Positions 43,423-52,952 are shown, counted from the first letter of the stretch. The stretch: 64,000 nt of DNA from UBA668 sp039796575 (GCA_039796575.1 JBDKJP010000110.1:1-64000); one strand, 5' to 3'. Notes: a model not told the origin generated them from the sequence alone. Program-made: numbers and translations.

Positions 43423-45684
43423 TCAGCCGGCGCGTTCGAGCTGCAGCAGCGCGACCAGGTCGTCGAGGTTCGACGGCTTGGCGATGAACACGTCGGCTCC
43501 CGCACGATCGGCGGCCGCGAGCGACTCGGCCGACACGTCGCCCGTCATCACCGCGATCACCGGCTGCGGCCCCGTACCGGCACGCACCCGGCCGGTGAGC
43601 TCGAGACCGCTCATGCCCGACAGGCGGACGTCGAGCAGCAGCACGTCGAAGTCGTCGGTCTCCATCAACTGCAGCGCCTGCTCCGCCGACGGGACGGCGA
43701 CGACCTCGGCGCCGAGATCGGCGAGGAGGAACTTCGCCGCCATGCGGTTCAAGGGTTCGTCGTCGACCACGAGCACGCGACGGAACGGCACCGGCCGTTC
43801 GGCGGGCGCAGCAGGCGGTGCGGCCGCGGCGACCACCGGCTCGCCGAGGGGGATCTCCAACCAGAACACCGAGCCACCACCAGAGCGCGGCGTCGCCCCC
43901 GCCGAGCCGCCCATCGCGCGAGCGATGCCGGTGACGATGGCCAGCCCGAGCCCGATGCCGGGCGTGTCGGGCGATGCCTGCACGCCACGTTCGAACGGCT
44001 TGAACAACCTGGCCACGTCGTCGGCGGAGATGCCGATGCCGGTGTCGAGCACCGAGATGCGCGCCGAGCCCTCCACCGCGCCGAGGGTGCACACCACCTC
44101 GATGTACCCCGACGTGGTGTGCTTGCACGCGTTCGAGACCAGGTTCGCCAGCGCCTGACGGATGCGGTCGTCGTCACCCAGGGCGTACCGCGCCGCTTCT
44201 ACATCGACCGAGCCCGAGACGGTGACGCCGGGGTGAGCGAGCTGCCGGCCGAGCAGCACGGCCTCGTCGATGATGGGCGCCAGGTCGACGTCGCGGCTGG
44301 CGACGCGCAGCGTGCCGAGATCGAGCTGCGACGCGTCGAGCAGGTCGTCGACCACCCGGCGCAGCGTGCCCGTGAGCCGCACGATGCCGGCCGATGCGTC
44401 GCTCGCGGTCGGGGCGAGTGCCTGCGCGGCGAGCACGTCGCTGAACGCCGCGATGCCCTGCAACGGGTTGCGCAGCTCGTGGCCCACCTGCGCCACGAGT
44501 GCCAGCCGCTGTCGCAGTTCCTCCTGCGCCTGTTGACGACGGTCGTCGAGCTCGAGCTCCATGCGCTTGCGTTCGTCGATGTTGCGCACGGTGAGCACCA
44601 CTGCGCCCACCACCGGGTCGTCGAGCTGGTTGCTGGCCGCCACCTCGAGCCACGAGTAGGAACCGTCGAAGCGGCGCACCCGCACCTCGAACCAGCCGGC
44701 CGAACCGCCCGGCCGACCGAGCAGGTCGACGAACGCAGCGTCGACCACGGGCCGGTCGTCGGGGTGCACCAGTGGGAGCACCTCGTTGCCCATCACGTTG
44801 TCGACCGGGTAGCCGAGCGACGGGCGCGCGACGGTGACGTTGTCGAGCTGGCGGCCCTCACGGTCGAGCAGCACCACCGCGTCCTGCACGTTGTTCACCA
44901 GCGCGCGGTAGCGCCGCTCGCTGAGGCGCAGTGCCTCCTCCGTGGCGAGGCGCTGGGTGACGTCGCGACCCATCGAGAGGATCGACCGCACGTTGCCGAG
45001 CGCGTCGCGCACCGGCGTGTCGGCCCACTCGACCACCCTGCCGTCGTCGTACGTGCGCTGCTGGCGTTCGACGTGCAGGCCGGCCATGAGCCCGCCGACG
45101 AGGGTGACACGGGAGGTCGACTCGTCCCACGCGTAGACCTCGTCGAGCTTGCGGCCCACCACTGTCTCGGGCCAACCGAAGAAGTCGCGGCACGCCCGGT
45201 TGCAGAACAGCACGGTGCCGTCGAGCGCCCATTCGCACATCAATTCGTACTGGTGCTCGAGCGACTGCCACAGCAGGCGGTACTGGTTGGCATCGGCCTG
45301 CGTGGCCGCGGTGAACGTGGCGCACATCGCCACGACGGCGCCCTCGTCGTCGTACGCCGGCCAGGTGCGAAGGTTGGCGGTGAGCTGACCGCCGTCGACC
45401 CGACGGAACCGGTGGTGCACCGACTGTCCGCTGACCACACCTGCTCGGACCTGGGCGAGGTGATGGTCGGGCCAACTGGTGTCGAGATGGTCGCCGATGG
45501 CGCGCGCCGGGAGCCCGACCAGTTGGTGGTGATCGCAGCCGAACAGTTCGCAGAACGCGTCGTTCCCCCGCACCATTCGTCCGTCGAGCGCCACGATCAC
45601 CACGGGCACGGGCAGATGATCGATGGGCAGGGCAGTGATGAGCGCCGCGTGTTCGCTGCCGATAGGACCCTCACGATAGTTCAC
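43423..45684 (-). CDS. Cytoplasmic PAS hybrid histidine kinase (copy 4)
   Basis: 753 residues with this start. PAS-type input (from about 25, LPVPVVIVALDGRMVRGN), second PAS with CEWALDGTVLFCNRACRDFF, third PAS/PAC, HisKA with His402 in GHELRNPLQG, HATPase_c (LVSNACKHT, DTGIGIS, GIGLGLAIVTG) and a receiver with Asp685 in LLLDVRLSGMSG and Lys in AKPSN. It shares the unusual CEWxxxGTxxxxNRxxR block with the other three kinases but is the most diverged. The start is unsure: GTG 45684 is preferred; TTG 45720 is the longest frame; neither has a good ribosome site. Confidence 0.88.
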   Translation of the reverse strand: MNYREGPIGSEHAALITALPIDHLPVPVVIVALDGRMVRGNDAFCELFGCDHHQLVGLPARAIGDHLDTSWPDHHLAQVRAGVVSGQSVHHRFRRVDGGQLTANLRTWPAYDDEGAVVAMCATFTAATQADANQYRLLWQSLEHQYELMCEWALDGTVLFCNRACRDFFGWPETVVGRKLDEVYAWDESTSRVTLVGGLMAGLHVERQQRTYDDGRVVEWADTPVRDALGNVRSILSMGRDVTQRLATEEALRLSERRYRALVNNVQDAVVLLDREGRQLDNVTVARPSLGYPVDNVMGNEVLPLVHPDDRPVVDAAFVDLLGRPGGSAGWFEVRVRRFDGSYSWLEVAASNQLDDPVVGAVVLTVRNIDERKRMELELDDRRQQAQEELRQRLALVAQVGHELRNPLQGIAAFSDVLAAQALAPTASDASAGIVRLTGTLRRVVDDLLDASQLDLGTLRVASRDVDLAPIIDEAVLLGRQLAHPGVTVSGSVDVEAARYALGDDDRIRQALANLVSNACKHTTSGYIEVVCTLGAVEGSARISVLDTGIGISADDVARLFKPFERGVQASPDTPGIGLGLAIVTGIARAMGGSAGATPRSGGGSVFWLEIPLGEPVVAAAAPPAAPAERPVPFRRVLVVDDEPLNRMAAKFLLADLGAEVVAVPSAEQALQLMETDDFDVLLLDVRLSGMSGLELTGRVRAGTGPQPVIAVMTGDVSAESLAAADRAGADVFIAKPSNLDDLVALLQLERAG

Positions 45685-45749
45685 AATTGGTACGACTTCA
45701 TCAGATTCTTTCCGGATCAACCCGTCGCACCGGCCACACCGGTCCTCGC

Positions 45750-45766
45750 ACAGTATCCGAAACTGT
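45750..45766. promoter_or_regulatory. ACAGT/ACTGT dyad upstream of kinase 4
   Basis: ACAGT-N7-ACTGT (45750-45754, 45762-45766) lies between the divergent kinase 4 and EamA genes. The half-site matches those clustered downstream of kinase 1 (7138-7197), so it may bind the same regulator. Confidence 0.35.
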
Positions 45767-45805
45767 CCATCCGGTCGAACGCCGCCCGACCACTACCCTG
45801 CGCTG

Positions 45806-46711
45806 GTGCACCGCCGCCAACTGGCCGACTACACGCTGCTCGCCGTGGTGTGGGGCTGCTCGTTCCTCATCCTCGTGCAGGCGGTCGAGGCGTTCGGGTG
45901 GGTCGGCGCCGTCACGTTCCGGGCGCTCATCGCGGCCGGCCTGCTGTGGGGCGCGGCGCGCCTGTCGGGGCGTCGACTCGCGTTCACGTCCGGCTGGCGG
46001 CCGCTGTTCGTCGTGGGTGCCACCACCGTCGCCGGCCAACTCATCGGCCTCTCGTTCGCCGCGCCGCGCATCGGCTCGGCGATGTCGGCCATCTTCGTCG
46101 CCACGATCCCGCTGTTCTCGATGGTGATCGGGCAGTGGTGGGGCACCGAGCACATCGGCCCCAGCGGTCGCGTCGGCCTCGTCCTCGGCATCGTCGGCAT
46201 GGTGCTGCTCGTCGGCTTCCCCGCCGTGCCCGTCACGTCGTCGTTCGTGGTCGGCTGCGTCGCGTCGCTGCTGAGTTGCATCTCGTCGGCGTTCGGCAGC
46301 AACTACGCCCGGCTCCGCCTGCGCGGGGTGGGCGCATGGGAGCAGACCATCGGCTCGTTCGCGTTCGGCGGGTTGCTCACACTGCCGCTGCTGGTGCTCG
46401 TACCCGTGCCCGGCGTGCCGAGCGCGCTCGACGTGCTGTACCTGCTGCTGCTCGCCGCGGTGGTGAGCTCGCTCTGCTACGTCGTGTACTTCCGACTGGT
46501 CAGCGAGGTCGGTGCGACGCGCGCCATCAGCGTGGAGTTCGTCGTCACCGTGATCGCCGTCATCGCCGGCGCGGTGGTGCTCGACGAACAGCTGTCGTGG
46601 ATGCAGCTCGTCGGTGGCGCCGTCATCATTCTCGGTTGCTCACTGGTGCTGGGGCTGCTGCCCCGCCGCGGTCAGCGACCCGATTCGGCGATGGCCTTCG
46701 ACGCGACCTGA
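45806..46711 (+). CDS. EamA/DMT-family transporter
   Basis: 301 residues with ten predicted helices arranged as two EamA repeats (YTLLAVVWGCSFLILVQAV at the start of the first, VEFVVTVIAVIAGAVVLDEQL in the second). Drug/metabolite exporters of amino acids, purines or other small molecules belong here. The GTG at 45806 lies six bases after TACCCT (45794-45799). Its 3' end overlaps the convergent LLM gene by 40 bases. Confidence 0.88.
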   Translation: MHRRQLADYTLLAVVWGCSFLILVQAVEAFGWVGAVTFRALIAAGLLWGAARLSGRRLAFTSGWRPLFVVGATTVAGQLIGLSFAAPRIGSAMSAIFVATIPLFSMVIGQWWGTEHIGPSGRVGLVLGIVGMVLLVGFPAVPVTSSFVVGCVASLLSCISSAFGSNYARLRLRGVGAWEQTIGSFAFGGLLTLPLLVLVPVPGVPSALDVLYLLLLAAVVSSLCYVVYFRLVSEVGATRAISVEFVVTVIAVIAGAVVLDEQLSWMQLVGGAVIILGCSLVLGLLPRRGQRPDSAMAFDAT

Positions 46712-47649
46712 CCGAGCAGTTCGATGCGCTCGGTGCGGTGGCCGTTGACGGCGAGGTTGATGGTCAATCCGTCGATGCCGGTGTTCATCGCGGCGAGCAG
46801 CTTCTCGCCCACCGTGTCGGGGTCGCCGTAGATGAGGATCATCTTCATCAGCTCCACCACCTCGTCGCCGAAGCCCTTCACCGCGGCGATGGCACGCAGG
46901 TCGGCCTCGGCCTCCTCCATCGTCGGCGCGAGGCACACCATCTGCAGCTTCGTGACCTTGATCTCCGAGCGGTCGCGACCGAGGCGCTCGCAGTGCGCGG
47001 CGAGCACGTCGAGCTTGCGCGGGATGTCGTCGATGGGTCCGCTCGACAGGTTCGACTCGTCGGCGTACTGGGCCACCATGCGCAGCGTCTTCTTCTCGCC
47101 GCTGCCACCAATCATGATGGGCACGCGCGACAGCGGTGCCGGCGAGTTGACCGCATCGTTCACCTGGTAGTGCTTGCCGGCGAACGTGACGCGCTCGCCG
47201 CGCAGCATCGGGATGATGATCTGCAGCGCTTCCTCGAGCTTCTCGAAGCGGTCGGTGAACGTGCCGAACTCGTAGCCGAGCGACTGGTGCTCCTGCTCGA
47301 ACCACCCGGCGCCGATGCCGAGCGTGGCACGCCCGCCCGACACGTGGTCGAGCGCGGTGATGGTCTTCGCCAGCAGGGTCGGGTTGCGGTAGGTGTTGCC
47401 GGTGACGAGCGCCGAGAGCCGCACCTTCGACGTGTGCTGGGCGATGGCAGCGAGCAACGTGTACGCCTCGATCATCGGTTCGTCGTGGGCGCCGATGCCG
47501 GGCAGTTGGTAGAAGTGGTCCATCACGAACACGCGGTCGAAGCCGGCGGCCTCGGCGGCCTTCGCCTGCGCGATGACCGAACCGACGATGTCGTTGCCGG
47601 CCTCACCGGGATAGGTGAAGTTCGGGATCTGGTAGCCGAGACGGGTCAT
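46672..47649 (-). CDS. LLM-class F420-dependent oxidoreductase
   Basis: 325 residues of the luciferase-like TIM barrel. GYQIPNF opens the barrel, AEAAGFDRVFVMDH, VTGNTYRNPTLLAKTITALD and LGIGAGWFEQEH are typical of F420-dependent subgroup members in actinobacteria. The reaction is a hydride transfer with F420 or flavin; the substrate is unknown. AAGGAG precedes the ATG. It is divergent from a TetR gene across two matched operators, so its substrate or product is probably the inducer of that regulator. Confidence 0.87.
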   Translation of the reverse strand: MTRLGYQIPNFTYPGEAGNDIVGSVIAQAKAAEAAGFDRVFVMDHFYQLPGIGAHDEPMIEAYTLLAAIAQHTSKVRLSALVTGNTYRNPTLLAKTITALDHVSGGRATLGIGAGWFEQEHQSLGYEFGTFTDRFEKLEEALQIIIPMLRGERVTFAGKHYQVNDAVNSPAPLSRVPIMIGGSGEKKTLRMVAQYADESNLSSGPIDDIPRKLDVLAAHCERLGRDRSEIKVTKLQMVCLAPTMEEAEADLRAIAAVKGFGDEVVELMKMILIYGDPDTVGEKLLAAMNTGIDGLTINLAVNGHRTERIELLGQVASKAIAESGR

Positions 47650-47677
47650 GACGCACTCCTTGGGGACGAGGGGAGGC

Positions 47678-47737
47678 TGACACATTCCCCACGAAGTGTC
47701 AGCCCGAGCAGACTGACATATTCGACCGAATGTGTCA
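47678..47737. promoter_or_regulatory. Twin 24-bp TetR operators
   Basis: Two sites of equal length share TGACAcATTC...TGTCA: 47678-47701 (TGACAC at the left, GTGTCA at the right) and 47714-47737 (TGACATATTCG, CGAATGTGTCA by symmetry). Centres are 36 bp apart, in the 98-base gap between the divergent LLM and TetR genes. The second is nearly palindromic along its full length. Confidence 0.8.
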
Positions 47738-47747
47738 AAGTGTTCCC

Positions 47748-48332
47748 GTGACCGGCACGTCGACCAACCCGCGCGACCCTCGGCGCGCCGCCATCCACGC
47801 CGCCGCCATCCGCGAGTTCTCGGCACGCGGGTTCGCCGCCACGTCGATGGTGCACATCGCCGCGGCGGCCGGCATGTCGCGCCCGGCGCTCTACCAGTAC
47901 TTCGACAACAAGCGCGACATCTTCGCCTCGGCGTTCGCGTCGCTCGTCGACGACGCAGCCGACCACGCGCTCGCCGCGCTCGCCGAGCCCGGCACGTGGG
48001 CCGAGCGGCTCGACCAGTTCCTGCAACGCTTCGACGGCGACCTGTTCGAGCAGATGGCCGCGTCACCGCACTCGCTGGAGTTGCTGGAGGCGAAGCATCA
48101 GCACGCCGCCGACGCGTGGGTGGGCGGCATGCAACGACTGCACGCCGGCCTCGCCGCGCAACTGCGACGCACGGGTGCCCCGAAGCGACGCCAGTCGGAG
48201 TGGATGGAGATGCTGGAGCTCTCGCCGAAGGGGTTCAAGCTCGACCATCCCACCGTGGCGGTCTACCGCCGGCGCCTCGCCACCTTGGCCCGCGGCGTGG
48301 CCGCCGACATCGAGTCGTCGACGGCCACCTGA
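47748..48332 (+). CDS. TetR-family transcriptional regulator
   Basis: 194 residues. HTH segment TSMVHIAAAAGMSRPALYQYFDNKRDIF near 40-65, then an alpha-helical effector domain. GTG 47748 is chosen because it lies just after the second operator and gives a normal N-terminus; an in-frame start at 47730 would fall inside the operator. It most likely represses itself and the divergent LLM oxidoreductase gene. Its last 70 bases overlap the convergent LysR gene, in which both C-termini look ordinary. Confidence 0.85.
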   Translation: MTGTSTNPRDPRRAAIHAAAIREFSARGFAATSMVHIAAAAGMSRPALYQYFDNKRDIFASAFASLVDDAADHALAALAEPGTWAERLDQFLQRFDGDLFEQMAASPHSLELLEAKHQHAADAWVGGMQRLHAGLAAQLRRTGAPKRRQSEWMEMLELSPKGFKLDHPTVAVYRRRLATLARGVAADIESSTAT

Positions 48333-49237
48333 TCCACACCGCTGGGCGGCAGGAGCACCTCGTCCTCCGAGCGCCGCAGCAGCGACTGCACCAGCGGCGC
48401 CTCGAACCGGCGCTGCACGGTGACGGCGTAGAAGTGCTCGTACAGGTCGGGCACCACCGCGTGCTCCACGAGCCGGCCCGTGACCAGCTCGTCCTGCACG
48501 ACGACGGAGGGCAGCAGCGCGAGGCAGTCGGTGTCGCGCGCCAGCAGTCGCAGCAACGCCATGTCGTCGACCTCGGCGCGCAACCGGTAGCGCACGCCGA
48601 GCTGCTCGCAGCGCAGGTCGAACGCGGCACGGATGTCGGTGTCGCGGCCCGGCAGCACCACGGCCCGGTCGGCCAGATCGTCGGGGAACCGGAACACCGG
48701 CCCGTCGACCGGCCGACCCACCAGGCTCACCGGCTGGCGGGCGATGCGCCGGCAACGCCACGGGTCGGCGCCCGTGGCGTGCACCCGCTGGTTCGACAGC
48801 ACCAGGTCGAGCGAGTGGACGCGCAGCCGCGCGAGCAACTCGGTGAGGCTGCCCGACGACAGCACGAGCTCCACGTCGGGCCGGTCGATGAGCGGACGGA
48901 TGAAGTTCTCCTGGAAGTTGCGCGAGAGCGTGGCGACGGCGCCGATGCGCACCACCTGCCGCTCCTCGCTGCGGCCTTCACGCAGCACGGCCACCATCTC
49001 GTTGCCGGTGGCGAAGATGTCGTCGGCATAGGTGAGCGCGAGCCGACCGGCCTCGGTGAGCGCGAGCGTGCGACCGGCCCGCTGGAACAACGGCTGCCCG
49101 AGCTGGCGTTCGAGCTCCTTGATCTGCGCCGACAGTGCCGACTGCGACACGTGCAGTTGCGCCGCGGCACGGGTGAGGTTGCCCTCCTTCGCGACGGCCC
49201 AGAAGTAGCGGAGATGGTGGAAGTTGAGCGTCGACAT
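48263..49237 (-). CDS. LysR-family regulator next to the DIC pump
   Basis: 324 residues: N-terminal winged HTH (FHHLRYFWAVAKEGNLTRAAAQLHVSQ is the start, residues 6-32) and a periplasmic-binding-protein-like effector domain. GGGGGAAC precedes the ATG. It is divergent from dabB with two palindromes in between, so it probably activates the dabBA operon, as CbbR/CcmR-like proteins do for carbon-concentrating genes. The effector is unknown; bicarbonate limitation or a metabolite is possible. Confidence 0.87.
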   Translation of the reverse strand: MSTLNFHHLRYFWAVAKEGNLTRAAAQLHVSQSALSAQIKELERQLGQPLFQRAGRTLALTEAGRLALTYADDIFATGNEMVAVLREGRSEERQVVRIGAVATLSRNFQENFIRPLIDRPDVELVLSSGSLTELLARLRVHSLDLVLSNQRVHATGADPWRCRRIARQPVSLVGRPVDGPVFRFPDDLADRAVVLPGRDTDIRAAFDLRCEQLGVRYRLRAEVDDMALLRLLARDTDCLALLPSVVVQDELVTGRLVEHAVVPDLYEHFYAVTVQRRFEAPLVQSLLRRSEDEVLLPPSGVDQVAVDDSMSAATPRAKVARRRR

Positions 49238-49247
49238 CGTTCCCCCA

Positions 49248-49295
49248 AACAGAACGTTCTGTTCCAGATGATCTATTGGATCGAACTATAGTTCG
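49248..49295. promoter_or_regulatory. Two perfect palindromes in the lysR-dabB gap
   Basis: AACAGAACGTTCTGTT (49248-49263) and CGAACTATAGTTCG (49282-49295) are both perfect palindromes in the 75-base intergenic region. They are good candidates for LysR or other regulator binding; centres are 33 bp apart. Confidence 0.7.
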
Positions 49296-49312
49296 CGGGC
49301 AGAGTGGACTGC

Positions 49313-50614
49313 ATGTGGCAGACGCTCTTCCGTGTCGACGCGATCACCATCGCGATGGCGATGCTCGTGGCCGTGGTCGGCGTCTCGGTGATGCGCTTCT
49401 CGGCCACCTACATGACGGGCGACCCGCGCCGACACGAGTACCTGCAGCGCATGGCGCTCACCATCGCCTGCGTCGCGGTCATCGTGTTCGCCAACCACCT
49501 CGTGCTGCTCGTCGCGGCATGGACGGCGACGAGCCTCGCACTCCACGGTCTGCTCGCGTTCTACCGCGACCGGCCGGTCGCGGTGGCCGTCGCCCACAAG
49601 AAGTTCATCCTCGCCCGTTGTGCCGACGTGGTGATGGTGGGTGCCGTCATCGCGTTCGCCACGGCGTTCGACACGTTGCGCATCGACGAGATCGCGGCAC
49701 GCGCCGACGCCGCCGCGCTGCCGGTCTCCGCGCAGGTGGGTGCGGTGCTCGTGGCCGTCGCCGCGATCCTGAAGTGCGCGCAGCTGCCGTTCCACGGATG
49801 GCTCATCCAGGTGATGGAAGCACCGACGCCCGTGTCGTCGCTGCTCCACGCCGGCATCGTCAACCTCGGCGGCTTCGTGCTGCTGCGGCTGGCGCCGGTG
49901 GTCGACGGCACCATCGTCGCACGCACCCTCCTCGTGCTCGTCGGCACCACCACCGCGGTGATCGCCGCGCTGGTGATGACCACCCGGGTCAGCGTGAAGG
50001 TGTCGCTCGCCTGGTCGACCTGCGCGCAGATGGGCTTCATGCTCGTGCAGTGCGGCCTCGGCCTGTGGGAGATGGCATCGCTCCACCTGCTGGCCCACTC
50101 GCTCTACAAGGCGCACGCCTTCCTGCGGGCCGGCGACACGGTGCGCCAGACGCAGCTGCGACGCATGCTCGCCCCGGCCGGCCCCGTCACCATCGCCTCG
50201 ACCGTGCGCGGCGTGGTCGCGGCCTTCGCCGGCGTCGCCGTGGTGTCGGTGGTGTGGACGTGGTTGCCGTTCACCAGCACGCCGACCGCGGCGCTGTGGG
50301 TGATGGGCGGCATCGTCGCGCTCGCGGTGGTGCCGCTGGTCGGCTCGCCGCTGGCCGCCCTGGCCGTGCCGGCCGTCTACTTCGCGCTCCACGAGGTGTT
50401 CGCCGGCATCGTGCCGCACGGCGCGAACACGCCGGCCGTGCTGCTCGCAGTGGTGGCCGTGGCGTTCGCCGCGCTGTTCGCCGTGCAGTCGCTCATCGCG
50501 ATCGACGGCACCCACCCGTTCGTCCGCCGCCTGCACCCGTGGTGCTTCAGCGGCTTCGCCATCGACGACGCGTTCACCCGCGTCGCCTTCTCCGTCTGGG
50601 CACCGAGGACATGA
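49313..50614 (+). CDS. dabB: DabB, membrane subunit of the inorganic-carbon pump
   Basis: 433 residues with about 12 helices of the NuoL/Mrp antiporter type. The conserved Lys-containing helices appear as AVAAILKCAQLPFHGWLIQVMEAPTPVSSLLHAG and LLAHSLYKAHAFLRAG. When paired with a DUF2309 protein this subunit is DabB, which couples cation flow to CO2 hydration. The ATG at 49313 is chosen; GTG 49304 is three codons upstream. Its stop overlaps the dabA start. Confidence 0.9.
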   Translation: MWQTLFRVDAITIAMAMLVAVVGVSVMRFSATYMTGDPRRHEYLQRMALTIACVAVIVFANHLVLLVAAWTATSLALHGLLAFYRDRPVAVAVAHKKFILARCADVVMVGAVIAFATAFDTLRIDEIAARADAAALPVSAQVGAVLVAVAAILKCAQLPFHGWLIQVMEAPTPVSSLLHAGIVNLGGFVLLRLAPVVDGTIVARTLLVLVGTTTAVIAALVMTTRVSVKVSLAWSTCAQMGFMLVQCGLGLWEMASLHLLAHSLYKAHAFLRAGDTVRQTQLRRMLAPAGPVTIASTVRGVVAAFAGVAVVSVVWTWLPFTSTPTAALWVMGGIVALAVVPLVGSPLAALAVPAVYFALHEVFAGIVPHGANTPAVLLAVVAVAFAALFAVQSLIAIDGTHPFVRRLHPWCFSGFAIDDAFTRVAFSVWAPRT

Positions 50615-52941
50615 CCATCACCAACGACTCCTCGATGCGCGCCGCCCACGGGCTGCGCCACACCGCCGATGCCGTCGAGACCGCGTGCGCTCGCATCGCG
50701 CCCACCTGGCCGCTCGACCAGTTCATCGCCGTGAACCCGTACTGGGGTTGGCGGTCGATGCACATCACCGACGCCGCCGCGCACCTCGCCACGCTGTCGG
50801 GCACCACGCTCACCGGCATCGCGGACGAGCCCGGCGCCACTCGCCTGCCACTGGCCACCGACGTGCGCGACCGCCACGACGCGCCGGTGCCGGGCCGCAC
50901 GTGGACCGACCACGTCGTCCACCAGGTCGGCCAGCACTGCGCCTCGCACTTCGACGAATGGCAGAGCAGCTGGCAACCGCACCACGCCCGCAACCTGTTC
51001 GCCGCATGGCGGCAGCTGCCGGTGATGGCACACGGGGTGCGGTGGCACCGCGGCTCGGCGTGGGCCACGACCACCGTGGCCGCGCTGCCCGAGGAGGTCG
51101 ACGAAGCGATCGTCGCGATGCTCGACACGCTCGGGGCGCCGGCGGAGGGTCGCGAGGCGTACCTGACGGCGCTGCTGCTCTCGGTGAACGGCTGGGCCGC
51201 GTGGTGCGCGTACGAACGGTGGCAGGCGCGCCTCGCCGGCGGTGACGACGACTCGATCGTCGAGCTCCTCGCGGTGCGGCTCGCGTGGGAATGGCTGCTG
51301 CGCCTCGACAGCGACGCCCCGGACGACGAGTGGGCGGCGTGGGCCGACGGCTGGGGCGACACCGGCGACGTGGTGGCCGCCGCGGCCGACGCGCAGCGCG
51401 AGCAATGGCGGCAACAGGCGGAGCGGGAACGCGAGTACCGCGACGCGCTCGCCGCCGGCCTCGCGTCGCCCGGCGCGCTGCCGCCGGCGACGACCATCCC
51501 GAAGGTGCAGGCCGTGTTCTGCATCGACGTGCGGTCCGAGGTGATCCGGCGTGCACTCGAGGCGGCGATGCCCGAGGTGCAGACCCGTGGCTTCGCCGGC
51601 TTCTTCGGCCTGCCCATCGCGTACACCCCGGCCGGCGGCGCGCTCACCCGGCCGCAACTGCCCGGCCTGCTCGCACCTGCTCTCGAGGTCGGCGATTGCG
51701 ACGCCCGCACGGGCGCACCGGTCTGCGCGAGCGAGAAGGTGCGCACCCGGCGGCGGCGCTGGCAGCAGTTCCGCAGCGCGCCGTCGTCGGTGTTCAGCTT
51801 CGTCGAGGCGATGGGTCTGCTCTACGGGCCGAAGCTGGTGAAGGAGCAACTCCCCCACCACCACGCGCCCCGACCGTGGGAGCACGACGGCCTCGACGCC
51901 GACCAGGCCTCTCGGGTGCGCCCGACGCTGCCGATGGTGCACGACGACCCGGCTGCCGCTGCGGCGATCGCCGCTCGTGTGCTGCGCGCCATGGGGCTGA
52001 CGGACGGCTTCGCGCCGATCGTCGTGCTGTGCGGCCACGGCAGCCGCAGCGCGAACAACCCGCACGCTGCCGGCCTCGACTGCGGGGCGTGCGGTGGGCA
52101 GACCGGCGAGGTGAACGCCCGGGTGCTGGCGGCGATGCTCGACGACCCGACGGTGCGTCGCCATCTCGCCGACCTCGGCATCGAGGTGCCCGACTCCACC
52201 TGGTTCGTGCCGGCGCTGCACAACACCACCACCGACCACGTCACCCTGTTCGACACCGAGTCGGTGCCCGCACACCTCACCGCCGCACTCGATGAACTCC
52301 GCGCCGCCCTCGCGGAGGCAGGTGCCGGGGCGCGCGCGGAACGCGCCCCGGCGCTCGGCCTCGGCCATCTCGTCGACGACACGGCCGGACTCGAGCGGAC
52401 GATCGTCGAGCGTTCCGAGGACTGGTCGCAGGTGCGGCCCGAGTGGGGCCTCGCCGGGAATGCGGCGTTCGTCGTCGCACCACGCGCCCGCACCCGCGGC
52501 CTCGACCTCGGTGGTCGGGTGTTCCTGCACGACTACGACTGGCGGCTCGATGACGACCTGTCGGTGCTGACGCTCATCATGACGGCACCGATGGTGGTGA
52601 CGAACTGGATCAACCTGCAGTACCACGCGTCGACGGTCGACAACCGCCGATACGGCAGCGGCAACAAGGTGTTGCACAACGTGGTCGGCGGCCGCATCGG
52701 CGTGTTCGAGGGCAACGGCGGCGACCTCCGCATCGGCCTGTCGATGCAGTCGCTGCACGACGGCGAGCAGTTCCGTCACGAGCCCCTCCGCCTCGCCGTG
52801 TACATCGAGGCCCCGCTCGACGGCATCGAGTGGGTGATCCGCGATCACGAGGTGGTGCGCGACCTCGTCGCCAACGAGTGGCTGCACCTGTTCCGCATCG
52901 ACCCCTCCACCGGCGCCGTCACCCCCGTCACCGCCCGCTGA
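50611..52941 (+). CDS. dabA: DabA, zinc carbonic-anhydrase-like subunit (DUF2309)
   Basis: 776 residues, usual length for DabA/UPF0753. The zinc site known from Halothiobacillus DabA is present with matching spacing: Cys304 and Asp306 in FCIDVRSE, His476 in CGHGSRS and Cys491 in LDCGACGG. DabA with DabB hydrates CO2 to bicarbonate one-way, powered by the membrane gradient, so the cell accumulates inorganic carbon. Start ATG 50611 overlaps the dabB stop (ATGA). The window shows no RuBisCO or carboxysome genes, so the pump may feed anaplerotic or biosynthetic carboxylases in a heterotroph. Confidence 0.93.
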   Translation: MTITNDSSMRAAHGLRHTADAVETACARIAPTWPLDQFIAVNPYWGWRSMHITDAAAHLATLSGTTLTGIADEPGATRLPLATDVRDRHDAPVPGRTWTDHVVHQVGQHCASHFDEWQSSWQPHHARNLFAAWRQLPVMAHGVRWHRGSAWATTTVAALPEEVDEAIVAMLDTLGAPAEGREAYLTALLLSVNGWAAWCAYERWQARLAGGDDDSIVELLAVRLAWEWLLRLDSDAPDDEWAAWADGWGDTGDVVAAAADAQREQWRQQAEREREYRDALAAGLASPGALPPATTIPKVQAVFCIDVRSEVIRRALEAAMPEVQTRGFAGFFGLPIAYTPAGGALTRPQLPGLLAPALEVGDCDARTGAPVCASEKVRTRRRRWQQFRSAPSSVFSFVEAMGLLYGPKLVKEQLPHHHAPRPWEHDGLDADQASRVRPTLPMVHDDPAAAAAIAARVLRAMGLTDGFAPIVVLCGHGSRSANNPHAAGLDCGACGGQTGEVNARVLAAMLDDPTVRRHLADLGIEVPDSTWFVPALHNTTTDHVTLFDTESVPAHLTAALDELRAALAEAGAGARAERAPALGLGHLVDDTAGLERTIVERSEDWSQVRPEWGLAGNAAFVVAPRARTRGLDLGGRVFLHDYDWRLDDDLSVLTLIMTAPMVVTNWINLQYHASTVDNRRYGSGNKVLHNVVGGRIGVFEGNGGDLRIGLSMQSLHDGEQFRHEPLRLAVYIEAPLDGIEWVIRDHEVVRDLVANEWLHLFRIDPSTGAVTPVTAR

Positions 52942-52952
52942 GCCGTTGGGCT

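Noticed and set aside
44119..47751. A 1210-residue open frame on the plus strand
   Set aside because: It runs antisense through the fourth kinase and the LLM gene and across the EamA gene. Its protein is His/Arg/Val-rich with no domain; it is a product of high GC codon bias.
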